Part shown: piece by piece, positions 52,691 through 61,134 of the stretch | Numbering within the stretch: position 1 is the first letter of the stretch | How the letters are laid out: the number at the start of each line of letters is the position of its first letter | NCBI GenBank assembly: GCA_008330645.1 | Contig: VLTN01000030.1 | Coordinates: 361,194 to 425,193, forward strand | Length of the DNA: 64,000 bases | Direction: 5' to 3' | DNA from: Cafeteria roenbergensis | Taxonomy: Eukaryota > Sar > Bigyra > Bicosoecida > Cafeteriaceae | Translations under genes and position numbers: made by a program | The notes under the pieces: model-generated | Told to the model about the DNA's origin: nothing | Databases searched by the model: none | What the model saw: only the letters and a program-made list of their open reading frames with translations

Positions 52691-53030
52691 AATGAACATC
52701 GTTGGGGGGGGGTCAAAGACTCGCGTCACCATACCACACTTTCGATTCACAGACTCACCAATCACCAATCCAGCAACTCCATCACCGATGAGTCACAAAC
52801 CGCGCCAAACCCACAATCCCAAGTCTCAAGTCCCAGATCCCTGCCATCACACCGCCACGAGTCGCCACTCAGCCGCCCCTGCTCACCGCATACGCTCCAC
52901 CTGCTGTCGCAGGTACTGCGTCTGCCCGATCAGCTGGGTCGCCAGTCCCTTGGCGATGACCTCGTTCAGCCTCGACAGCCAGCGAAAGGCCCAGCGCGCA
53001 CGCTCCCTCGGCCGGTCACCGAAGGCCGCG
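52691..53030 (-). mobile_element. 5'-truncated LINE copy A
   Basis: About 340 bp of the retroelement 3' end. The 3' terminus at the left is the complement of TGAACATCGTTGGGGGGG. The body holds the approximately 190-bp 3' UTR and the last roughly 50 codons of the element's ORF (ending ...GQTQYLRQQVERMR). Truncated at GAAGGCCG. Joined directly to the satellite on the left and to copy B on the right. Confidence 0.9.
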
Positions 53031-53372
53031 AATGAATGAACATCGTTGGGGGGGGTCAAAAACTCGCGTAACCATACCACACACTCGAGTCACAGACTCA
53101 CCAATCACCAATCCAGCAACTCCATCACCAATGAATCACAAACCGCGCCAAACCCACAATCCCAAGTCCCAAGCCCAGATCACTCCCATCACACTGCCTC
53201 GAGTCGCCACTCAGCCGCCCCTGCTCACCGCATACGCTCCACCTGCTGTCGCAGGTACTGCGTCTGCCCGATCAGCTGGGTCGCCAGTCCCTTGGCGATG
53301 ACCTCGTTCAGCCTCGACAGCCAGCGGAAGGCCCAGCGCGCACGCTCCCTCGGCCGGTCACCGAAGGCCGCG
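53031..53372 (-). mobile_element. 5'-truncated LINE copy B
   Basis: Nearly identical to copy A and truncated at the same nucleotide (GAAGGCCGCG followed by AATGAATGAACATCG). A and B together form a 342-bp tandem repeat, so B probably arose with A by local duplication rather than by independent insertion. Confidence 0.9.
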
Positions 53373-53864
53373 AATGAATGAACATCGTTGGGGGGGGTCA
53401 AAGACTCGCGTCACCATACCACACACTCGAGTCACAGACTCACCAATCACCAATCCAGCAACTCCATCACCAATGAATCACAAACCGCGCCAAACCCACA
53501 ATCCCAAGTCTCAAGTCCCAGATCACTCCCATCACACTGCCTCGAGTCGCCACTCAGCCGCCCCTGCTCACCGCATACGCTCCACCTGCTGCCGCAGGTA
53601 CTGCGTCTGCCCGATCAGCTGGGTCGCCAGTCCCTTGGCGATGACCTCGTTCAGCCTCGACAGCCAGCGGAAGGCCCAGCGCGCACGCTCCCTCGGCCGG
53701 TCACCGAAGGCCGTGTCCGCCACCTTCTTGAGGAAGGCGAAGGCCGCCGGTCCCATGCGTCCCGTGGTCGTGATGACGAAGGGCACAATGGAGCTCAAGT
53801 TGTCCTTTGTAGCTGAGCTCTTCTTGTACTCCCTCATCTTGTCATTCTCACGGCGCTCGAGAAT
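53373..53864 (-). mobile_element. 5'-truncated LINE copy C
   Basis: About 490 bp: 3' UTR plus roughly the last 100 codons of the element ORF (reaching back to LERRENDKMREYKK). Truncated at GCGCTCGAG and followed directly by the 3' end of copy D. Confidence 0.9.
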
Positions 53865-55160
53865 TGAATGAACATCGTTGGGGGGGGTCAAAAGCTCGCG
53901 TAACCATGCCACACACTCGATTCACAGACTCACCAATCACCAATCCAGCAACTCCATCACCGATGAGTCACAAACCGCGCCAAACCCACAATCCCAAGTC
54001 TCAAATCCCAGATCCCTGCCATCACACTGCCTCGAGTCGCCACTCAGCCGCCCCTGCTCACCGCATACGCTCCACCTGCTGCCGCAGGTACTGCGTCTGC
54101 CCGATCAGCTGGGTCGCCAGTCCCTTGGCGATGACCTCGTTCAGCCTCGACAGCCAGCGGAAGGCCCAGCGCGCACGCTCCCTCGGCCGGTCGCCGAAGG
54201 CCGTGTCCGCCACCTTCTTGAGGAAGGCGAAGGCCGCCGGTCCCATGCGTCCCGTGGTCGTGATGACGAAGGGCACAATGGAGCTCAAGTTGTCCTTTGT
54301 AGCTGAGCTCTTCTTGTACTCCCTCATCTTGTCGTTCTCACGGCGCTCGAGAAAGGCGTCCATGTTTTGCAGGCCCTGCGTCACGTAGGACTTGCTCACC
54401 GCCGAGGTGATCTGCACGTCGACGAGACAGGTGGTCTCGAAGTCGACGTGCACCCGCAGGTCCGGTCGCTTGCGCGCGGCCTCGCTGGACCCCGGCTGGG
54501 ACCCGAAGCGCGTCTGCCCGTCCTGCCAGCTGGAGGGCTCCACCACCGACTGCAGCCCCGCCGAGCGCACCGCCGCGTGCAGGACGTCGCGGACGTCGTT
54601 GTGCGCCCGAATGGTGGAGCCCTTGCCGCAGCGGCAGCGCGCCAGGTGATGCGCCACGCCGGAGACCCCGCCGATGTGGACGGTGCCTCTCGCGGTGGTG
54701 TCCCGCTGCACGCACGCGCAGTTGATCGACACGCCGTCTGGCACCACGTGGTCGGCCTCGGAGGCTCCGATGCGGTAGCGGGTGACCACCGCGAACTCCT
54801 CGTCTGTGAGCCCGCGGGGCCCCATCATCGTGTTGCGGAGCCAGTAGTGCGTTCCCGGCACGCACGCCTCTCGGAACGCGACCAGGTCGCTCATGACGCG
54901 GAACATGGCCGGGTCGTCGATGTTGGCGACACGCTTCTCCGGCGTGCCTTTGGCCAGCGCCTCGGCCCTGCAGCGTGCTGTGCAGGCCCTGCGCGCCTTG
55001 GCCAGACGGCGCAGGAAGACACACTCGTGCTTGATGCGCAGCATGTCGTCATGATGCAGCATCATCTTGCGCTGCCAGGGCGCCTCGGTCTGCTCGTTCG
55101 CCAGCCTCGTCACCCCGTCGCCGTACAGGCACTTGCGGAGCTTGGCCTTCAGGTCATCCG
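53865..55160 (-). mobile_element. 5'-truncated LINE copy D, about 1.3 kb
   Basis: 3' terminus at 53865 (complement of TGAATGAACATCG), 3' UTR to 54057, and an open C-terminal ORF upstream of it. Homology to copy H ends at about 55160, just before ELKAKLRKCLYGDG in the protein. Beyond that the sequence is unique. Confidence 0.88.
54058..55160 (-). CDS. LINE ORF fragment: C-terminal zinc-knuckle and nuclease-like domain (copy D)
   Basis: The last roughly 365 codons of the retroelement ORF, still free of stops and frameshifts. It includes SINCACVQRDTTARG, HHLARCRCGKGST (Cys/His cluster) and RPDLRVHVDFETTCLVDVQI, followed by the VPFVITTTGRMGPAAFAFL block. The frame continues upstream into non-element sequence to 55770 by chance, producing a chimeric 570-codon frame. 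Against copy H the substitutions are few, so insertion was recent. Without the reverse transcriptase it cannot mobilise itself. Confidence 0.75.
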
Positions 55161-56344
55161 ACAGCTGATGCTTGGAGGCAGGGGCGCGGGCGATCGTGCT
55201 CTGCGAGGTCTCGCATTGCCTGCCGATCCCAGGACGTGGTAGACCTCGTTTCTTCTGCCCGGCCCGTTGACGCCTCCGGAAGAACTGGATGCTTGCCTGC
55301 CCGCGAACTGAATCGCCTTGCCTGGCAGGCCCGAATGCGCGCCAATCGCCAAGGCCGAAACACGAGACGACTCTCCCCAATCGCGACGCCACGCCGCGCG
55401 CAATTCCCACTCCGTGCCCCGGGGAAGCTCGTGCCCCCGCGGCCTCTGTGCGCAAGGCCAAACCTCTTCCGTTTTCTGACCATCGCAGGACGCGTGGGTC
55501 TTGGCAGCACGCCGAGTCGTCGACTCCAGCCAACTGAAACCATGAGCCTCCACCAATCAATCCCATTGTTCGGTGCCTTCGGCCAGACATTGCTTGCTCA
55601 CCTTCCTCGGAAACAGGTGTGGCTGGGGTGAGCCGCGAAGCAACGCCAAAGACACGCAGCATCTCCCTCTCCCTGCTTTCTCGTCTGCTCCGCGGGGTGG
55701 TGGGCGAGCACCGCAAGCCGAGTGCTGGGCATAGACTGCACAGGTTCACGACAATGAGCTGATTGCCCACCCGAAACTCCTGGCCGCGACTCCCATGCTC
55801 AGGTGCGGGGCTTGCGGCAGCGGCGCCTCCGGCGAGGTTGCCTCCCCAGCCAGCGCGATTTCAGGGCCCTGGCCCCCGGTAGCTGCTGTGATGCAACACA
55901 GGTCTTGTAGGTGAGGGAGTGGGCGCTGGGGGGTGTGGGGCTGGAGCGGTCCTGGGGCGGTTGGAGAGCCTGCGCGACAGCGGCGGCAAGCAGCGTCTGT
56001 GCTTCGCAACGCCCGCCGAGCGCGTAAGCCACACTCGAGCACGATCACACCATGCGCCATGCACGGAAACAAGCATGGCCAAATCTGCGGGTCGACTGGG
56101 CGATGGCGGGCTGCAGGCGCGGCCCTGTTCGGCCGTGCGTTGTGTGTTTGCTCGTGGTTCTGCTGGCATAGTTGGCTCTGCTCTCGGCTGCATCGGGCAG
56201 AGCTGCAGGCCAGCAAAAAATCGTGACTACGGCGAACTTGCCGAACGCACTCGCCTTTGCTGCCCCCGCGGACTCCCAGGAGGCCGCCCGCGACGCTGAG
56301 AGGCCCACAGAGGGCAACCTTCTTCGCTTTTTGCCGAGCTTGCC
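55161..56344. other. 1.2-kb unique segment between LINE copy D and the NTPase gene
   Basis: No element homology, no recognisable gene. It probably includes the promoter of the plus-strand NTPase-nuclease gene and the pre-insertion flank of copy D. Confidence 0.4.
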
Positions 56345-59300
56345 ATGCTGGCGCGGGGCTTACGGGGCGCAGGGCGGGCGTCGCGGGCTGTACTGCCCGC
56401 ATGCGCGCGGACAGCCGATGCGGTTCGGCAGCATTGCCTCAAGCCAGTCGCCGTCCTGAGCGGCGCAGGCGAGCCCCTGTGCCGCACCCTTTGGAGCGCA
56501 GGTTTCTTGGTGCTTCAGGACAGCACGGGCGGCGCGCGGCCCGTCCTGGTGCGCCCTCTGAGCTCCGCGGCGTCGGAGACTGACTCCCACCCGTTGTCGA
56601 CTGACGCCGAGCGGTGGGCTGACAACCACCTGCCCAGAGAATCTGCAAGGCGCGACGCCGTTGGTCTGGCTCTGGGAGCACTCTCGCTTTCCTCCGTCTC
56701 GCCGACGGACGCTCGAGCGCGGGTGGAGCTCGGGCAAGACTTTTTTCTGTTCGTTCTGGAAATGGCTGCCATCAAGGGGCTCCGCTCTGACGACAACGCG
56801 GACATCGTCGAGCTGCTTGGAAGGCTCGGCACCGCCAGCATGGAGCTCGCCCACTGCACCGACATCGACGCGGTGCTTCACCATGCCGGAGTGACTCTGG
56901 CCATGCCCGGCGGCGAGGCGCAGCTGGCCAAGTGGCACCGGCTGGGCCACCTGCAGTCCGTGGCGGGAGGCTTCGCGGAGGTCATGGCCAAGCCATCCAC
57001 CATCGCCACAGTGGAGACGCACGCCAAGAAGCTGCTCTTGGAGGCCAAGCGCGAGGCCGAGGAGAAGGCCGAGAAGGAAAAGCGCGAGGCCGCAGAGCAG
57101 GAACTCCGGCTTGTTCCAGCTCGTAGGCTGTTTCTGGAGTTGGACCGCCACTTAATGGTCATCGACGGACGGCAAGGCCAAGCTCTCTTGGATGTGCTCA
57201 TCCTAAGAGTTCAGGCAGCGCTGGTCAGCAGGCTGCCAGCCGACAGCCCGATGATGGCTGATCTGCCATCGAACGTCGTTCACCTCAGCCGGCGGCTCAA
57301 GCAGCGGTCAGTCGATAACGCCTGCAAGCTAGCAGAGGATGCCGAAGCTGCAGTCCCTCAGGAGGACCTGTCCCGAGCTGCCCTCGAGGCCGTGGCGGAG
57401 CGCCTGGTAGTCAAGTTCAAATCGTGGGATGACCCCAGTTGGCTGGCATGTCAACCCGCGCTTTTTGATATCCTTCACTGCACGGCAACGACATGTCCGC
57501 CGGTGTTCTTGACTGCACAGGACAGGCATGCCGATGCCGCGAAGAGCCACCTGCCTGACGTTTACTTCAGGAGGCGCACAGAGCCTAGGGGCTCTTGGAT
57601 CAGCGAAGCATTCAGTTGCGCGAGGCCGAGTCCACCAGGCAACTCTTTCCTTTTCACGGGACCCCGTGGCGCTGGCAAGACGCAGACGCTGCTCTCGATG
57701 GGTTTCGCCAACGCATTCTTGGGAGCCGCTCACGGCGAACAGCGAAGCACTGTGATTGTGTTGCGGCCAACAGACACCCTGGAGCAGACGGACGACAGCC
57801 TTGGTGTCGAGCAATCGGACCTCGCAAGCCGCATCGTTGAAGCTGCAGCCCGAGATCCGAGCAACGTGGTGTGGAGAGCCATGCTTCGGCTGGGGTACCT
57901 CGACGCTCACCTGGGTGGTAAGTCTGGGCTTGAGGTCGCCACAGAGCGCATGGAGACGATGACAAGCATCCCTTGGACTGCCATTGGCCAGGACGACAGA
58001 GCCGCGTTCGGAGACATGCTCGACGGGCACAAGCGGTCTCCCAAGATCAGCATGACCCTGTGCTTCGACGAGAGCCAGAACTACTACGTTGACCGCCGCG
58101 TCCACCGCAAGTTTACCCGCTTTGTGGAGGACCATTACGAATCGAACATCCCGATGCGGATTGTGATCACTGGCAGCTCGGCCCTTCTTCCCCGCCTCAT
58201 TCGCGGATCGGCGCATGATGAACTGTTGACGCAGCGCCTCAACGCGCACAGTGTCGCCGTCCGCGAGAGCGGCGTGAGTGCGCCAGAATTTGCGGTCGCA
58301 GCGGCACCCGGATCCTCGTTCAGCTCGTTCGGGCACGCATTCAACATGAGTAAGATGAGAACCGTCACTACGATCCCCTATCTCGAGGAATCCGAGGGTC
58401 TGGCCTTCCTACGGACGTCCCAGCGGCAGCACTCCGCGGAGTTGACGCGCTTCATGGAAACCTTGCCCGAGTCGGACGTTGAGGCCAAGGCGATGATCGC
58501 GCCCTTGGTGGCGGCATCCAACGGCAACCCACGAGCTTTCCTTCAGATGAAGTGGAGCGCGGTAGTCGAAGGTGGTCTTGAGAAAGCGGCCGAAGCTGCC
58601 ATCAATGATCAGTATCGACGTTTCCGGGAGCTTGTTGCCGCTGCCAAGCCCGTCCCCGAACGCCTGGTCCTCCTAAAGGCAGTCGGGCTGGCCTTTCTCG
58701 GGAAGCTCAAGCCGGAGGTATCCGGCTCAAGCACCGGGCGCACGAAAGCAGGCGGAATGCCAGTGCAACAGTCGAGCTCGATCGTCGATTCGTCGTCCGG
58801 CTTCGTAACACCGCTCTCGCTATTGAGCGCTGCGCTGTCAGCGTCGCAGCGGCTCTTTGGCAAGGACGCTGCGCACACCAAGGAGCTGGAGGGCTTCATG
58901 TCACACTCCAGCAGCAGCGGCAGCACGGCATTGGCAGGTGATGACTTCGAAGCTGCGGCAGACTTTTGGCTTGAAGTCGGCTTCTTTCGGGGCCGGACTA
59001 GCGCACGTTCGCTCGTTCTGCCCGGCGAAGTGTGGACCTCCTTTGCCGTGCAGCTCGTTCTTGCCGGATCTGCTCTCACCTCGGTTGAGTTGATGGCCCT
59101 GATCAGCCCTTCAAGGCAGGGTCTGAGCGACCACTTCGAGCGCTTGCTCGCGGCCGAGCTGCTCCACAGTGGTTTCCAGGCGTTCGTGTCGGCTTGCATG
59201 GCCAGGTTTGCGCCAGGGCACGAGTGCTCCGGTAGGCTGAAGGAGCGGCTTGCCGCGACAGCCTCGACGGATGGCGCCGCTGCTGAACTGGTCAGCCATC

Positions 59301-60016
59301 GCCATGTCGCCAAGGATGGAGAGACGCTTTCGTCGCCGCCACCCTTGGAGCCAATCATGGTGTGGGGAGGCACAAGCAAGGATCCCAAAGTTGTGGCGGC
59401 TGACAAGGACGATGAGCCGATCAAGCCGTGGCAGCTCCTCAAGCATCGGCACGACTGGGGCGGCGTGGATGTCATGGTTGTGTTTGCGGTCAAGGATTGT
59501 GTTTACGTCCTTTTGCTCCAGTCCAAGGCACGTGAGCCTTCGCTGTCCGGTAAGCCAAAGGAGATGTCGGCAGCAGCGGCGGCGAAGTTGCAGACTGCCA
59601 TGTTCAACATGGCTACGAAGCTGCGGAGTGCCGTCGTTCCAAGTCCTGATCCCGGCAAGGCCTGGAGCGACATCCCCGGCAAGCGGTCGCTGATAGCCAG
59701 AATCATGGACAATGACATTGCCAAGGGATGCACCGAAATGGTCGTGTGCTCGTCTGTCATCACCACGAAGCTCATCAAGGAGGCCAGAACAGGCTGCGAC
59801 ACCGACCTGTTCAGCATTCCCGAGTCACCGGAGACCTTCCTTCTCGAAGAAGGCGAGCCAAGCGCCACTGGCAGCGCCGCAGCGAAGTCACGGAGCGTCC
59901 AGGTGTGGGACCTGCGGCTGCCTGCAGACAGCCTGGTGCTGCGAAAGTTGATGACGAAGGATATGGAAGATGCGTTGAGTGTGTGTGGGATTGAGCTGCC
60001 CGACAGCGCCGAATGA
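56345..60016 (+). CDS. P-loop NTPase with C-terminal PD-(D/E)XK-like domain (Crinkler/RHS-like)
   Basis: Single exon, 1223 residues. Layout: Arg/Ala-rich N-terminus; helical region; charged coiled coil (THAKKLLLEAKREAEEKAE, about 225-260); P-loop GPRGAGKTQTLL (about 438); Walker B TLCFDESQ (about 570); a sensor-like RIVITGSSALLPRL (about 605); a long helical part; and a C-terminal domain with WGGVDVMVVFAVKDCVYVLLLQSKAR (about 1037-1060), where D and QSK sit as in the D...(E/Q)xK core of restriction-endonuclease folds. An STAND/AAA-like NTPase followed by such a nuclease is the pairing described for trypanosome retrotransposon-hot-spot proteins and for Crinkler-type proteins of oomycetes and other eukaryotes. 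It lies between two groups of truncated LINE copies in opposite orientation to them, and has no stops or frameshifts. Base and codon use are less extreme than in the left-hand genes. Confidence 0.7.
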   Translation: MLARGLRGAGRASRAVLPACARTADAVRQHCLKPVAVLSGAGEPLCRTLWSAGFLVLQDSTGGARPVLVRPLSSAASETDSHPLSTDAERWADNHLPRESARRDAVGLALGALSLSSVSPTDARARVELGQDFFLFVLEMAAIKGLRSDDNADIVELLGRLGTASMELAHCTDIDAVLHHAGVTLAMPGGEAQLAKWHRLGHLQSVAGGFAEVMAKPSTIATVETHAKKLLLEAKREAEEKAEKEKREAAEQELRLVPARRLFLELDRHLMVIDGRQGQALLDVLILRVQAALVSRLPADSPMMADLPSNVVHLSRRLKQRSVDNACKLAEDAEAAVPQEDLSRAALEAVAERLVVKFKSWDDPSWLACQPALFDILHCTATTCPPVFLTAQDRHADAAKSHLPDVYFRRRTEPRGSWISEAFSCARPSPPGNSFLFTGPRGAGKTQTLLSMGFANAFLGAAHGEQRSTVIVLRPTDTLEQTDDSLGVEQSDLASRIVEAAARDPSNVVWRAMLRLGYLDAHLGGKSGLEVATERMETMTSIPWTAIGQDDRAAFGDMLDGHKRSPKISMTLCFDESQNYYVDRRVHRKFTRFVEDHYESNIPMRIVITGSSALLPRLIRGSAHDELLTQRLNAHSVAVRESGVSAPEFAVAAAPGSSFSSFGHAFNMSKMRTVTTIPYLEESEGLAFLRTSQRQHSAELTRFMETLPESDVEAKAMIAPLVAASNGNPRAFLQMKWSAVVEGGLEKAAEAAINDQYRRFRELVAAAKPVPERLVLLKAVGLAFLGKLKPEVSGSSTGRTKAGGMPVQQSSSIVDSSSGFVTPLSLLSAALSASQRLFGKDAAHTKELEGFMSHSSSSGSTALAGDDFEAAADFWLEVGFFRGRTSARSLVLPGEVWTSFAVQLVLAGSALTSVELMALISPSRQGLSDHFERLLAAELLHSGFQAFVSACMARFAPGHECSGRLKERLAATASTDGAAAELVSHRHVAKDGETLSSPPPLEPIMVWGGTSKDPKVVAADKDDEPIKPWQLLKHRHDWGGVDVMVVFAVKDCVYVLLLQSKAREPSLSGKPKEMSAAAAAKLQTAMFNMATKLRSAVVPSPDPGKAWSDIPGKRSLIARIMDNDIAKGCTEMVVCSSVITTKLIKEARTGCDTDLFSIPESPETFLLEEGEPSATGSAAAKSRSVQVWDLRLPADSLVLRKLMTKDMEDALSVCGIELPDSAE

Positions 60017-60047
60017 ACATCTGGAAGTGATCGAAAGATAGGCTGGT

Positions 60048-60410
60048 TGAACATCGTTGGGGGGGGTCGAAAACTCGCGTCACCATACCACACACTCGAT
60101 TCACAGACTCACCAATCACCAATCCAGCAACTCCATCACCGATGAATCACAAACCGCGCCAAACCCACAATCCCAAGTCTCAAGTCCCAGACCACTCCCA
60201 TCACACTGCCTCGAGTCGCCAATCAGCCGCCCCTGCTCACCGCAAACGCTCCACCTGCTGCCGCAGGTACTGCGTCTGCCCGATCAGCTGGGTCGCCAGT
60301 CCCTTGGCGATGACCTCGTTCAGCCTCGACAGCCAGCGGAAGGCCCAGCGCGCACGCTCCCTCGGCCGGTCGCCGAAGGCCGTGTCCGCCACCTTCTTGA
60401 GGAAGGCGAA
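60048..60410 (-). mobile_element. 5'-truncated LINE copy E
   Basis: 3' end TGAACATCGTTGG (plus-strand view) about 31 bp after the NTPase stop. Carries the 3' UTR and about 58 codons, truncated at TTGAGGAAGGC. Confidence 0.9.
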
Positions 60411-60417
60411 TGAGAAT

Positions 60418-60579
60418 GAATGAACATCGTTGGGGGGGGTCAAGAACTCACGTAACCATACCACACACTCGATTCACAGACTCACCAATCACCAATCCAG
60501 CAACTCCATCACCGATGAATCACAAACCGCGCCAAACCCACAATCCCAAGTCTCAAGGTCCCTGCCATCACACTGCCTG
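60418..60579 (-). mobile_element. 5'-truncated LINE copy F, 3' UTR only
   Basis: About 160 bp: only the 3' UTR, with a small internal change (TCTCAAGGTCCCTGCC, lacking the CCCAGAT segment). Truncated at CACTGCC and followed directly by copy G. Confidence 0.88.
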
Positions 60580-60939
60580 TGAACATCGTTGGGGGGGGTC
60601 GAAAACTCGCGTAACCATACCACACACTCGATTCACAGACTCATCAAAAACCAATCCAGCAACTCCATCACCGATGAATCACAAACCGCTCCAAACCCGC
60701 AATCCCAAGTCTCAAGTCCCAGATCACTCCCATCACACTGCCTCGAGTCGTCACTCAGCCGCCCCTGCTCACCGCAAACGCTCCACCTGCTGTCGCAGGT
60801 ACTGCGTCTGCCCGATCAGCTGGGTCGCCAGTCCCTTGGCGATGACCTCGTTCAGCCTCGACAGCCAGCGAAAGGCCCAGCGCGCACGCTCCCTCGGCCG
60901 GTCGCCGAAGGCCGTGTCCGCCACCTTCTTGAGGAAGGC
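60580..60939 (-). mobile_element. 5'-truncated LINE copy G
   Basis: About 360 bp with the same truncation point as copy E (TTGAGGAAGGC). Between its end and the 3' terminus of copy H lies the hexamer TTAGGG (60940-60945). Confidence 0.88.
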
Positions 60940-61134
60940 TTAGGGTGAACATCGTTGGGGGGGGTCGAAAACTCGCGTAACCATACCACACACTCGATTC
61001 ACAGACTCACCAATCACCAATCCAGCAACTCCATCACCAATGAGTCACAAACCGCGCCAAACCCACAATCCCAAGTCTCAAATCCCAGATCCCTGCCATC
61101 ACACTGCCTCGAGTCGCCACTCAGCCGCCCCTGC

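Noticed and set aside
54367-55242. Plus-strand frames across LINE copies D and H (e.g. 291 and 194 codons)
   Set aside because: Antisense shadows of the retroelement ORF, present in both copies with the same boundaries.
55160-55770. Chimeric 570-codon frame running from LINE copy D into unique sequence
   Set aside because: Homology to copy H stops at about 55160; the upstream part is a chance in-frame extension.
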